Source: Lachnospiraceae bacterium UBA7199 (GTDB lineage: Bacteria > Bacillota > Clostridia > Lachnospirales > Lachnospiraceae). From it: 47,874 nt of DNA. The translations under genes were made by a program, and so were the position numbers. Location of the stretch: positions 1 to 47,874 of the forward strand of contig DKUR01000115.1 of the NCBI GenBank assembly GCA_002490775.1, read 5' to 3'. A model generated the notes under the pieces. It searched no databases. It was not told where the DNA came from and saw only the letters and a program-made list of their open reading frames with translations. Shown here piece after piece: positions 27,382-36,226 of the stretch (the first letter of the stretch is position 1; each line of letters begins with the position of its first letter).

Positions 27382-28938
27382 TTATTTTGTGCCTCTCATG
27401 CCTGATTTATAATAAAAGCAGATTTTATCCGGAATTGCAAATATTTCTTCTTTTCCTTTTTCATTCTTCTCCACCCGATATTCGGTCCGGTCAGCAAATA
27501 CAATCCTTCCATCAGGAAGTGCCAGAGCGCAGACACCTTCATAGTCACAGGGAGCTTCCCATGCAGGCAGAATATTTACTGCGCTTTCCTCTCCCAAATT
27601 ATATGTGAAAATGCCATCATACCCCCACAACACAAAATCTGTATCAGTTCCCGGCGATAATATATCCAGCATGATCGTACCTTTGGGCACAATACCGCTG
27701 TAAATTTCTTTCAAACATTGATTTTCCATATCCACAGAAGCAATTCCCAGCCGATTATCTTTATCCATGATCAACGTATAAACTGCCCCATCTTTTCCCA
27801 GACCAAGACATCCCAGCATATGTGTGGTGTATTCTTCTGACTTAATTTGTGATATCAGATTTCCGTCTCTATCCAGTACCATTAATAAGCTTTCCTCTTT
27901 CATGCCAGAAGCTCTAAGATAGATATAACCATTTTCATCCACAGCCATTCTATAGATCATGCCATTAGATTTCCTGTAAGGAGATAAATCAATTTTATTG
28001 ATATAATTGCCTTCCCCATCCAGAATTAATATCGACAAATCCCATGTTTCGTCATTTTTCATTTCTGCAAGCCCCATATAAACATTCATGGACTTGTCCT
28101 GACAAAGCGCTGTTATCCTTGTTTTTTTATCAAAATCATTATAAAACAATGTTGAATTGCTGTTTCCTATTTCCATCTTATGAACTTCATTCCAGCCTGT
28201 CAGGAAAATGCAATTTTGACCAGCCGCAATCATCTGGATTTCCAAATCTCCTGTATAATAAAAGGTCAATTCTTCTGCCGGATTATAAACCACTTCACTT
28301 TGTAAAATATCTTTATTTGTTTCCTGAACCGCTTCATTCTCATTTAAAATTTTCTCTGGAATTTCTGCTTCCCCTGCTGTAATCATTTCATTCATTTTCT
28401 GCAGACTGTAATCTCTTTTATACCGGAAATCAATAATTTGTAAAAGTTCTTCATCATTCATTTCCCTTTCTGGAAAAAAGAAGGTGCTGGTATCTTTATA
28501 AAAAGCGACTCCCCTTCCCTTATAATCTGTAGTCTGTCGAAGCATAGTCAGTTCTTTTTTCGGAAAATGTGCCTGATTTAAATAAGAAATTTCAAGCTCC
28601 TCTATTCGTTTTTCTTCTGCCTCCGAAAAAGGCCGGTTATAATTATCAGATGGAATCCTGGATGTATAAATCTGAACAAAATACTCTTCCAATTCTTTGT
28701 GGTTCATAGCTTCCATCCGCTCTTTTAAAATTCCTGCTGTTGCTGTTGCTGTAATAGAAAAAAGCATAGTAAGTACTGCTGCCAGAACCAGCGCCTTTCT
28801 TAAATTCATTTTGGGTTTAAGATTTTCACCAGGGATCTGCTTGAGCAGATAATTTACTTTATTTTCCAGACCTTTAGGCAAAATCATTTTTTCTTCTGAA
28901 GCCATAGATAATAATTTATTTTCAAATTGATCGTTCAT
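27382..28938 (-). CDS. Membrane protein paired with an ECF sigma factor (putative anti-sigma)
   Basis: 518 residues. About 45 cytoplasmic N-terminal residues precede one membrane helix (ALVLAAVLTMLFSITATAT, about 49-67). A large extracytoplasmic part follows. Its second half has repeated beta-strand units such as YMGLAEM, LDGEGNYINKIDL, VDENGYIYLRASG and LDRDGNLISQI, typical of a beta-propeller. It starts 17 nt after the sigma-factor gene, the classic sigma/anti-sigma arrangement. No zinc-finger (ZAS) Cys/His motif is visible in the short N-terminal tail, so direct sigma binding is inferred from context. Confidence 0.65.
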   Translation of the reverse strand: MNDQFENKLLSMASEEKMILPKGLENKVNYLLKQIPGENLKPKMNLRKALVLAAVLTMLFSITATATAGILKERMEAMNHKELEEYFVQIYTSRIPSDNYNRPFSEAEEKRIEELEISYLNQAHFPKKELTMLRQTTDYKGRGVAFYKDTSTFFFPEREMNDEELLQIIDFRYKRDYSLQKMNEMITAGEAEIPEKILNENEAVQETNKDILQSEVVYNPAEELTFYYTGDLEIQMIAAGQNCIFLTGWNEVHKMEIGNSNSTLFYNDFDKKTRITALCQDKSMNVYMGLAEMKNDETWDLSILILDGEGNYINKIDLSPYRKSNGMIYRMAVDENGYIYLRASGMKEESLLMVLDRDGNLISQIKSEEYTTHMLGCLGLGKDGAVYTLIMDKDNRLGIASVDMENQCLKEIYSGIVPKGTIMLDILSPGTDTDFVLWGYDGIFTYNLGEESAVNILPAWEAPCDYEGVCALALPDGRIVFADRTEYRVEKNEKGKEEIFAIPDKICFYYKSGMRGTK

Positions 28939-28954
28939 ATAAACTCCTTTCCGC

Positions 28955-29419
28955 TCAAAGCATTTCTTTTAGAAGCTTCTTCCCTCTGGATAAACGTGAC
29001 TTTACAGTTCCCTCCGCAATATGGAGCACTTTACTTATTTCTTTTATTGACATTTGCTCATAAAAATATAAAATAATCACTTCACGATAACTCTCCCTAA
29101 GTTTTATCACCACATCCCATAGTTCATGATGATTATCCCAAAAGGCTGGTTCTAAGCCTTTTGTCTGCTCAGCAGCGAACTCCTTTCGAGATCTGCGGTA
29201 AATTCTCCGAGCCTCATTTGCAGTGATCTGCATGATCCATGCTTTAAAGCTTTCAGGTTTTTTCAAAGTCTTTAGGTTTTCATATGCCTTTAATATTGCT
29301 TCGCTGACTGCATCTTCCGCATCTGTGCCTGAACGCAGTATTCCATAGGAAAGCCTGTACATATTGAGACTATATTCCTTGATAAGCCCTGCAAAAGTTT
29401 CATTATCTATTGTAGACAC
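28955..29419 (-). CDS. ECF (group 4) RNA polymerase sigma factor
   Basis: 154 residues. Region 2 contains NMYRLSYGILRSGTDAEDAVSEAILKAY (-10 recognition, in parts) and region 4 contains SYREVIILYFYEQMSIKEISKVL and GTVKSRLSRGKKLLKE (helix-turn-helix for the -35). No region 3 linker, as in ECF factors. The start is GTG at 29419, with GGGGG 10 nt upstream. The downstream partner is a membrane protein with a beta-propeller, suggesting response to an envelope signal. A possible self-regulated promoter is at 29450-29482. Confidence 0.9.
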   Translation of the reverse strand: MSTIDNETFAGLIKEYSLNMYRLSYGILRSGTDAEDAVSEAILKAYENLKTLKKPESFKAWIMQITANEARRIYRRSRKEFAAEQTKGLEPAFWDNHHELWDVVIKLRESYREVIILYFYEQMSIKEISKVLHIAEGTVKSRLSRGKKLLKEML

Positions 29420-29449
29420 TGCTTATTTACCCCCTTTCTTTTGCCTTCA

Positions 29450-29482
29450 CTTATAAGATTATTTATCCCTGCAAAAGGTTCC
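29450..29482 (-). promoter_or_regulatory. Candidate ECF-type autoregulatory promoter
   Basis: On the minus strand GGAACCTTTT (29473-29482) resembles the AAC-containing -35 boxes of ECF sigma factors. A downstream ATCTTATAAG (about 29450-29459) could be the -10. It lies about 30-60 nt upstream of the GTG of the sigma gene. Autoregulation is common for ECF factors; here it is inference. Confidence 0.4.
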
Positions 29483-29528
29483 AAATAGCAGATATTTCTG
29501 TTTTGCAGCCGCTTGTCTCATTGTACAC

Positions 29529-29561
29529 GGAAAAAATGTGCGGAAAAATTCCGCACATTTT
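29529..29561 (-). terminator. Strong Rho-independent terminator after the Cys-rich gene
   Basis: A 13-bp perfect stem, AAAATGTGCGGAA (29533-29545) and TTCCGCACATTTT (29549-29561), with a 3-nt loop. On the minus strand it is followed by a T-run ending TTTTTTCC. It is 20 nt past the stop at 29581. Confidence 0.9.
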
Positions 29562-29580
29562 CAAATATTTTTTCCTGCTG

Positions 29581-29898
29581 TTAACGATCACAACAATTAT
29601 TCTGGTGTTCTTCACATCCACATCCTGCATTTTGATTGAACATAAAGGGCCTTTGCTCAAACCTTGGTTCAGGACGGAATTCTGGTCTGCAGTCGCAGCT
29701 GTTATTATCTGAGCTGTCATTTCCACATCCACTGTTTGCGTTATTGCCGCATCCACAATCATTTCTTTCACGCCCGCGCCCACAATCACAATCGCGGTCA
29801 CGATCATCCCTTCTGCTGTCTCTGCCGCAACCGCTGTCGGAACAACCTCCGTTATTTCCACAGCATAACAATAATAATACCCAAATCAGACAATTCAT
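29581..29898 (-). CDS. Cys/Gly/Asp/Arg-rich small protein
   Basis: 105 residues. A short hydrophobic N-terminus (MNCLIWVLLLLCCG) precedes a low-complexity body rich in Cys, Gly, Asp, Asn and Arg, with CDCGRG, NDCGCGNN and CGCEEHQNNCC. ATG at 29898 is 10 nt after AAAGGAG, and a strong terminator follows, so it is a real single gene. A partly overlapping reading frame on the same strand lacks such signals. Possible roles are metal binding or a spore/exosporium surface protein; neither can be shown here. Confidence 0.7.
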   Translation of the reverse strand: MNCLIWVLLLLCCGNNGGCSDSGCGRDSRRDDRDRDCDCGRGRERNDCGCGNNANSGCGNDSSDNNSCDCRPEFRPEPRFEQRPFMFNQNAGCGCEEHQNNCCDR

Positions 29899-29963
29899 GC
29901 TTTTATCACTCCTTTTTCATATGCTTTATCATATGCAGAAGCAATAAAAATGTACCTTTCCCA

Positions 29964-30512
29964 TCAGGCTTTGTGAAGCAGTTCCTTTTTGATATAGGCA
30001 AAAGTTGCCTCTTCTCCATTCTTTGCCAGCATACGAAGAAGTTTTTCCAACACAGCTTTCGTTTCTGGGTGAATAGGCGCTTTTTCTCTTCCTCCTGAAT
30101 AATATTCCCAGGGGGATGCATCGGTATACTGCTTTCCATTGTAGACCTTACATGCCGCAATACGATCCATCAACATTTCAACAATATATTTTTTAGGCAT
30201 GGGGGCTGGCGCCATGCCTCCGGAAATTTCCTTTATGCTATAGTCAATCCAGTATTCATAATGATGCTTATTTCTCCCTTTATGATGAAGCCATGCAGAA
30301 GAATATCCAATCGCTTCCCTTTCCGCATTGTTAGGGCTTCGATTTCCCTGATAATATTTTACACCAACGAAAAATTCACTGGGACTATATTTGGACATAT
30401 CATGAAGAATCCCCTGCTTGTATAAGCCTACTTTAAAGCATCCCTTCATCACAAGATATTTATGATGTGTAATGGTTTTAAAATGTTTCCAAGCATTCAT
30501 AAAATCAGCCAT
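29964..30512 (-). CDS. DUF5662 family protein
   Basis: 182 residues, cytosolic. Conserved-looking His/Asp positions include HHKYLVMKGCFKVGLYKQGILHDMSKYSPSEF (in parts) and AWLHHKGRNKHHYEYWIDY, the hallmark of DUF5662. The HD...HH arrangement suggests a metal-binding HD-like fold, but no activity is established. It overlaps the upstream GH13-like gene by 8 nt, so the two are probably co-translated. Confidence 0.78.
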   Translation of the reverse strand: MADFMNAWKHFKTITHHKYLVMKGCFKVGLYKQGILHDMSKYSPSEFFVGVKYYQGNRSPNNAEREAIGYSSAWLHHKGRNKHHYEYWIDYSIKEISGGMAPAPMPKKYIVEMLMDRIAACKVYNGKQYTDASPWEYYSGGREKAPIHPETKAVLEKLLRMLAKNGEEATFAYIKKELLHKA

Positions 30513-32442
30513 CTTTCCTTAGCTTTTTTCCTTTTACTGCTTTTTTTGATCCAAAAGTTCCCATAGCAGGCTTTTGGGCCTGATATATGGTAATGCTTCT
30601 TTCTTTTACAGAAATTACAGAATTTTCATCCTCCAGACAGGCATTATTTTGCTGCACTTCAAAGGGGAGGGAGGTATCTGCAATTTTTCCCCAAATAACA
30701 CCTTTCGGCAGCTTTGGCAATGCCAGTTTATGGGGTTCCCAATGCATATTATATGCAAGATAAAAGAAATCTTCCTGTTTCTCAGGAGCATACTGTCCAC
30801 ATAGCAAGGTTCCCATCATAAGGCTCATATAGCTTAAATCCGGTATCCACGCCTTTATACCATGATAAGAAATATCAGGATATCCACACCCTTCTATGTC
30901 AATTCCCATTAATTCCTCTTTCATATGCAGAATCCGGTTTTTCTTACGCAGCCGGATCAGAAAACGAACATAAGCAGTTATTTCTTCTGAAAATTGAGTT
31001 TTCTTCCACTGTATCCATCCACTTTCATTATCCTGACAATAACAATTATTATTGCCATTTCTGGAATTTGCGAACTCATCTCCACTAAAAATGAAAGGAA
31101 TTCCCTGTGCTAAAAACACAAATGTTAATGCATTTTTGATCTGTTTCAGTCTGAGTTCTAAAACAGATTTTTTCCGGCTGATGCCTTCCGCACCACAATT
31201 CCATGTAAAATTCACATCATTTCCATCATGATTGCTTTCACCATTTTCTTCGTTATGTTTTTTTTCAAAGGAAACACAATCATATAATGAAAAGCCATCA
31301 TAATCCGCCAGATAATTGACCACTCCATGTTCTTTGGGATTTCTGCGCTGGTAATACAGCACCTGATTCATCAATCCTTCATCCCCTTTTAAGTAACGCC
31401 TCATATCCTGCCGGTAATTATCATTGTCAGACATAAAGTTTTTATTTATTGTATCTCCAATTATTTCAAGGTCTTCCTGTGGCAGATAAGTACACCAGAT
31501 CTTCGTGTCCTTAAGTGCAGCCTCTTCGGCAAGCAGTCTGTAAGGAATATGAAATCCATTGATACGGACTCCGTCAATGTGATATTCTTTTACCCAGAAT
31601 TTGATTACTTCCAGTATATAAAGCTGCTTTGTCTCTAGTGGAAAATAAAACTGTACCATAACTTCAATTCCATTTTTATGTAGTTCCCGAACCAGCAGTT
31701 TAAAAGAATGTTCCGGATGAAAAGATGCACTGTAAGATGCCTTAGGTGCAAAATAAAACCCCTTTTGAAATCCCCAGCAGTTAAGCCGCAGTACATCCTG
31801 GGCAGTCTTATCCTCTAATATCACATTTGAAAATGTCTGTGCCTGCAAAGACACAGAAGGCGGTATTACCTTCTCTGGAAACATGCATTCTTCATACTCA
31901 TAGCATGGCATCAGTTCAACAGCAGTTATCCCCAGTTCCGATAAATAAGGAATTTTTTCAATAATTCCTTCAAAAGTGCCACGTTTTTTTACGCCGGAAC
32001 TTTTGTGCATCGTAAATGCACGCACATTAAGACCATAAAGAATACTGTCCTCTAAAGGTATTTTTAAGGGTGTATCTCCCTGCCAGTCAAAGCTGCTGTC
32101 AGAAAGTTTTCCGTAGGTTTTACGTGCACCATTTGCTCCGTCTCCCCATTTTTCCAGCCCTTTTATTCCTCTCGCATAAATATCAGTAATAATCTGGTCA
32201 CCTACATAATAATTATAAGTATAATCTGCAATAGGATTCCCTTTTAATATTATTCCGTAAAGGGTGCCTATTCTACCCTCATCAGAAAAGGAAAATCTTT
32301 GCTCTACGCCTTTGTTGTCATATAAGATCACACCGCACTCTTTTGCGGCAGACGCTTCAAATGCAAATACTGCTTCCGTTTTTGTAACACTTACGCCAGG
32401 TTTATCCGGTTTAAAATAAGTAATTTCCCAATTTGATCCCAT
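30505..32442 (-). CDS. GH13 debranching-enzyme homologue lacking catalytic residues
   Basis: 645 residues aligned by eye with GlgX/isoamylase-type GH13 enzymes: RGTFEGI, YLSELGITAVELMP, NCWGFQKGFYFAP, DCVSFEKKHNEENGESNHDG, NFTWNCGAEG and GNNNCYCQDNE are all conserved. The active-site blocks are not. The nucleophile Asp of region II is Asn295 (GVRIN). Region III has Thr318 in place of the general-acid Glu (WCTYLP). Region I DVVYNH is replaced by QFYFPL from Gln264. Region IV HD is Tyr381-Asp382. So it should not hydrolyse glucans by the normal mechanism. It may be a glycogen-binding or regulatory pseudoenzyme. Plain annotation as glycogen debranching enzyme would mislead. Confidence 0.82.
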   Translation of the reverse strand: MGSNWEITYFKPDKPGVSVTKTEAVFAFEASAAKECGVILYDNKGVEQRFSFSDEGRIGTLYGIILKGNPIADYTYNYYVGDQIITDIYARGIKGLEKWGDGANGARKTYGKLSDSSFDWQGDTPLKIPLEDSILYGLNVRAFTMHKSSGVKKRGTFEGIIEKIPYLSELGITAVELMPCYEYEECMFPEKVIPPSVSLQAQTFSNVILEDKTAQDVLRLNCWGFQKGFYFAPKASYSASFHPEHSFKLLVRELHKNGIEVMVQFYFPLETKQLYILEVIKFWVKEYHIDGVRINGFHIPYRLLAEEAALKDTKIWCTYLPQEDLEIIGDTINKNFMSDNDNYRQDMRRYLKGDEGLMNQVLYYQRRNPKEHGVVNYLADYDGFSLYDCVSFEKKHNEENGESNHDGNDVNFTWNCGAEGISRKKSVLELRLKQIKNALTFVFLAQGIPFIFSGDEFANSRNGNNNCYCQDNESGWIQWKKTQFSEEITAYVRFLIRLRKKNRILHMKEELMGIDIEGCGYPDISYHGIKAWIPDLSYMSLMMGTLLCGQYAPEKQEDFFYLAYNMHWEPHKLALPKLPKGVIWGKIADTSLPFEVQQNNACLEDENSVISVKERSITIYQAQKPAMGTFGSKKAVKGKKLRKDG

Positions 32443-32534
32443 GCGCCCTCCTGTCAGCTCAATTTAAAAGAAAATGCGCTATTAATATCATATCATAAAA
32501 ATATCCTGCTGTGTAAAAAATATTGAAGCTATTG

Positions 32535-32563
32535 TTGCACAGAAATCAAATGGCTAGTAAAAT
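32535..32563 (+). promoter_or_regulatory. SigA-type promoter for the DUF1292 gene
   Basis: TTGCAC (32535-32540), 17-nt spacer, TAAAAT (32558-32563), then AAAGGAG and ATG at 32610. It gives a leader of about 40 nt. Confidence 0.6.
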
Positions 32564-32609
32564 GAAAATAACAAATAAAACAGGCGGCCAATAGGCAAAG
32601 GAGAACTTT

Positions 32610-32966
32610 ATGAATAAAAAGGAAACAGATCATTTAAACAAGCAGGAGAATACGCAGTTAGATGAGCCTGCCGAGGAAATGACCGTTACTCTGGATTTAG
32701 ATGACGGGACAAGCGTAAACTGTGCCATTGTTACAATACTTACTGTTCGTGATCAGGATTATATCGTACTGCTCCCCCTTGAAGAAGATGGCGAAAATAA
32801 GGACGGTGTAGTATGGTTTTATCGTTATCGTGAAAATGAAAATGATCCAAATGAAGAACCAGTGCTGGAATATATCGAAAATGATGAGGAATATGAGATC
32901 GTTGCCGATGCATTTGACGAGTATCTGGATAATGTAGAATTTGATGAATTTATGGAAGAGGAGTAA
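32610..32966 (+). CDS. DUF1292 domain-containing protein
   Basis: 118 residues, very acidic. The DUF1292 core includes VTLDLDDGTSVNCAIVTILTV, YIVLLPLEEDGEN and VWFYRYREN (read in parts). The C-terminal EYEIVADAFDEYLDN is typical of this small Firmicutes family. Function unknown. AAAGGAG lies 6 nt before the ATG. It is the only plus-strand gene in this part of the window and converges on the helicase gene, with the two coding ends overlapping by 17 nt. Confidence 0.88.
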   Translation: MNKKETDHLNKQENTQLDEPAEEMTVTLDLDDGTSVNCAIVTILTVRDQDYIVLLPLEEDGENKDGVVWFYRYRENENDPNEEPVLEYIENDEEYEIVADAFDEYLDNVEFDEFMEEE

Positions 32967-34764
32967 CCCCTTCTAAATATCTGGATAATTTTCTGTTTCG
33001 TTCTTTCGTGTAATAAAGATATAAATCATTTTTGGCTCTTGTTATGGCAACATACAGGAGCCTTCTTTCTTCCTCATGTTCTTTTTCCGTTTTTATCTCT
33101 CTTCCCGGAATAATTCCTTCATTCACATCTGGCAGATATACCCTTTCAAATTCAAGACCTTTTGCACCATGCATGGTAAGAATATTAAGCCCCTTTTTTT
33201 CTATTTCCCCAGATATGCCTGCGTCAGATTTTTCTTCCATCAACTTTATGAATGTTCCAATCGGAACGCCTGCTTTATATGTGAAAAAGATATGCTGTAT
33301 CTGATCTGCCTGTCTGCACAATCGTTGAAAATCTCTGTAATCTTTTGAAATTCCTTGTAAATAACCATCATAGCCAAGAGTTTTCCTGAAAAAGGTAATT
33401 GCCATCACTGTCCCTAATTTTTCTGCAATACAAAGCTGCTCAAAAAACTGCCTGACTGCCTGACGCATTTCCTGATTTTTCATATAATATTGCTCCATAT
33501 ATTCCTGCCGCACTTCTTCACATGGCAAAGCTGCACGCGCAAAAAAACGGTTGGGCTTATTCATAAAGCGGATCAGATCACATCGTTTTTTTCCACAAAA
33601 CAAATAAGACAAAAAAGACTTTATATCCTCCATAATAAAACTGTGAAAAATATCATCTTTTGAAACGCTTTTTCCCTGCACTGGAATTCCTTTTGCCTTA
33701 AAAAGCTCCCTATATTGAATTCCTTCCCTGTTTGTCCTTACTAAAACAGCAGTGTGATATAGATCCTCCAGCTCTAATAAAGATAATTCTTTTACCATCC
33801 TAAGTTCTTCTTCCCTTCTTGTTTCAAAACAGGAAAGAATAATTTTCCCGCCACTTTTTATGGGATGAAATTCCTTAACAAACCGCTTTTTATTTTGAGA
33901 TATCATTTTTTCAGCCAGTTTAATAATTTCCCTTTTACTTCTGTAATTTTCTGTCAGCATAATTTGTATTCCTTTCGGAAAATCCACTATAAACTGCTGC
34001 ATAATATCAGGATAGGCTCCTCTGAATCCATAAATCGTCTGATCGTCATCTCCTACTGCAAAAATATTGTTTTCAGCAGCAGCTAAAAGCTTAATCACTT
34101 CATATTGCGACCAATTAATGTCCTGGAATTCATCTACAAGAATATATTGAAATATTTGCTGGTATTTTTTACGAACGGTTTCATTTTCTGTTAAAAGCCT
34201 TAAACATTCTGTAATCATATCATCAAAATCAAGGAGATTTTGTTCCTGCATATAACGTTCATATTCTTCTTTTATATGTTTCACTTCCTCGTAAGAAAAT
34301 TCCGCACACTCCTCCATACATTGATCTGGTATATTTTTCATTTTACTGATTCGGTTAATTAATATGGTAATAAACTCATAACCCGATTTAGATGCCAATC
34401 CCAAATTATTTAAAATAATGTGAAAAAGCTTCCTTTTATCTCCTTCACTAATCAGGGAATTTGCTGCTGCTTTTCCTGATTGCTTTAAAATATTATAGCA
34501 GACACTATGAAAAGTGCCAAAATGTACGCCAGTATGTACACTTTCTGCCTCAAAACGTTCTTTCATTTCCATAGCAGCAGCTTTGGTATAGGTGATAACG
34601 AGAATTTTGTCCGACTGGACATGACAAATATTGATCAGGTATAGAATACGTTGAATAATAGTGAAGGTTTTTCCACTGCCGGGACCGGCACATACTAAAG
34701 CCGGTCCCTGATTGTGGGTAATTGCCTGTTGTTGTATCTTACTGGGTTCTTTCAAGCAGCGCAA
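32950..34764 (-). CDS. UvrD/PcrA-type superfamily 1 DNA helicase
   Basis: 604 residues. Motifs: GPGSGKTFT (Walker A, near residue 32), LVDEFQDIN (motif II), GDDDQTIYGFRGA (motif III), LTMHGAKGLEFERVYLP (motif V), RRLLYVAITRAKNDLYL (motif VI). It is compact: typical UvrD/PcrA has 720-760 residues, and the C-terminal extension is missing. It may thus be a secondary UvrD-like helicase and not the main PcrA. Start uncertain: TTG at 34764 sits almost on the GGGG site, while TTG at 34755 has a 10-nt gap. It overlaps gltX by 26 nt. Confidence 0.88.
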   Translation of the reverse strand: MRCLKEPSKIQQQAITHNQGPALVCAGPGSGKTFTIIQRILYLINICHVQSDKILVITYTKAAAMEMKERFEAESVHTGVHFGTFHSVCYNILKQSGKAAANSLISEGDKRKLFHIILNNLGLASKSGYEFITILINRISKMKNIPDQCMEECAEFSYEEVKHIKEEYERYMQEQNLLDFDDMITECLRLLTENETVRKKYQQIFQYILVDEFQDINWSQYEVIKLLAAAENNIFAVGDDDQTIYGFRGAYPDIMQQFIVDFPKGIQIMLTENYRSKREIIKLAEKMISQNKKRFVKEFHPIKSGGKIILSCFETRREEELRMVKELSLLELEDLYHTAVLVRTNREGIQYRELFKAKGIPVQGKSVSKDDIFHSFIMEDIKSFLSYLFCGKKRCDLIRFMNKPNRFFARAALPCEEVRQEYMEQYYMKNQEMRQAVRQFFEQLCIAEKLGTVMAITFFRKTLGYDGYLQGISKDYRDFQRLCRQADQIQHIFFTYKAGVPIGTFIKLMEEKSDAGISGEIEKKGLNILTMHGAKGLEFERVYLPDVNEGIIPGREIKTEKEHEEERRLLYVAITRAKNDLYLYYTKERNRKLSRYLEGVTPLP

Positions 34765-36202
34765 TCCCCTTTCTTATTCGGTCCAAGGTTTCCTCTTTCC
34801 CTATGATTTCCATAATTTCTGTTGCCCCCGCAGGAGTCATCTGCTTTCCTGAAACAGCAGTTCTTACAGGCCAGAGCACATATCCGTTTTTACAGCCTTT
34901 CTTCTCTACAAAGGAAATTAAAAGCTGATATAGTGCACCATTTGAATAATCAGCCTGCTCTTCCAAAACAGGATAAAGTTCTTTTAATACTTCCAGTGAA
35001 GAAGCCTTTGTTGTTTTCATTTTTTTATGTTCATACATGGAAGCATCATATTCTGGCAGTTCCTGAAAGAAATCAATTAATTCAGGAATATCGGGAAAAG
35101 TTTCAATTCTTGTTTTGACCATAGATGCAATTTTATGAAGATCCAGATCCTTTGTGACAGCTTTTTTTAAATAGTTCTCCGCTCTGTCATAAAATTTCTG
35201 GTCATCCATTGCTTTAATATATTCCCCATTCATCCATTTTAATTTGGTATAATCAAATACCGCCGGAGATTTCGACATATGATGATAATCAAAAGCTTCC
35301 ACCAGTTCTGCAAGTGAAAAAATTTCTTTGTTACTATCTGAAGGACTCCACCCTAAAAGGGATACAAAATTCACCACTGCCTCTGTTAAAAATCCCTGTT
35401 CAATCAAGTCTTCATAGGAAGAATGTCCACATCTTTTACTAAGCTTATGATGTTCTTCGTCTGTGATAAGCGGACAATGGATATACACAGGAACCTCCCA
35501 CCCAAAGGCATCATATAGTCTGTTGTATTTAGGCGAAGAAGAAAGATATTCATTTCCCCTTACCACATGAGTAATTCCCATCAAATGATCATCTACGACA
35601 TTTGCAAAATTGTAGGTGGGGTATCCGTCTGATTTAATCAGAATCATATCATCCAATTCTGAATTATCAATGCTGATATCCCCGTAAATTTCATCATGGA
35701 ACGTAGTCGTTCCCTCTGTAGGGTTGTTTTGTCTGATCACATATGGAACGCCAGCCTTTAATTTTTCTTCCACCTCTTCTTTTGAGAGTGAAAGGCAGTG
35801 CTTATCATATACTGTAATTTCCTTTCCTTCCACAATCTGCGTTTTCAGACTATCAAGACGTTCCTTGTCACAAAAACAATAGTAAGCTTCTCCCTTATCA
35901 ATCAGTTTTTTTGCATATTCCAAATAAATTCCACGCTTTTGCCTCTCTGACTGCACGTAAGGTCCTACACCCCCATCTTTATCAGGACCTTCATCATGTA
36001 CAAGGCCTGTTTTTTCAAGGGTTCGATAGATAATGTCAACAGCCCCTTCCACATAACGTTCCTGGTCTGTATCTTCAATACGAAGGATAAAATCCCCACC
36101 CTCATGTTTGGCAATTAAGTAGGCATAAAGCGCTGTCCTTAAATTGCCTACATGCATTCTTCCTGTAGGGCTTGGCGCAAATCTTGTTCTTATTTTTGTC
36201 AT
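34739..36202 (-). CDS. gltX: Glutamyl-tRNA synthetase
   Basis: 487 residues, class I synthetase charging tRNA-Glu in the cytosol. The HIGH-type motif reads FAPSPTGRMHVGNLR, and the KMSKS-type loop reads HKLSKRCGHSS. YPTYNFANVVDDHLMGITHVVRG between them is canonical. A helicase gene overlaps its 3' end and the hydrogenase-like gene lies 24 nt upstream. Confidence 0.95.
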   Translation of the reverse strand: MTKIRTRFAPSPTGRMHVGNLRTALYAYLIAKHEGGDFILRIEDTDQERYVEGAVDIIYRTLEKTGLVHDEGPDKDGGVGPYVQSERQKRGIYLEYAKKLIDKGEAYYCFCDKERLDSLKTQIVEGKEITVYDKHCLSLSKEEVEEKLKAGVPYVIRQNNPTEGTTTFHDEIYGDISIDNSELDDMILIKSDGYPTYNFANVVDDHLMGITHVVRGNEYLSSSPKYNRLYDAFGWEVPVYIHCPLITDEEHHKLSKRCGHSSYEDLIEQGFLTEAVVNFVSLLGWSPSDSNKEIFSLAELVEAFDYHHMSKSPAVFDYTKLKWMNGEYIKAMDDQKFYDRAENYLKKAVTKDLDLHKIASMVKTRIETFPDIPELIDFFQELPEYDASMYEHKKMKTTKASSLEVLKELYPVLEEQADYSNGALYQLLISFVEKKGCKNGYVLWPVRTAVSGKQMTPAGATEIMEIIGKEETLDRIRKGIALLERTQ

Positions 36203-36226
36203 TATAAAAAACTTCCTTTCTGGCTA

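Noticed and set aside
29463..29861. 132-codon minus-strand frame overlapping the Cys-rich gene
   Set aside because: It runs through the strong terminator at 29529-29561 and has no ribosome binding site; the 29581-29898 frame has both proper signals.
30505..32442. Active glycogen debranching enzyme
   Set aside because: The nucleophile, general acid and region I residues are all replaced, so the activity cannot be assumed.
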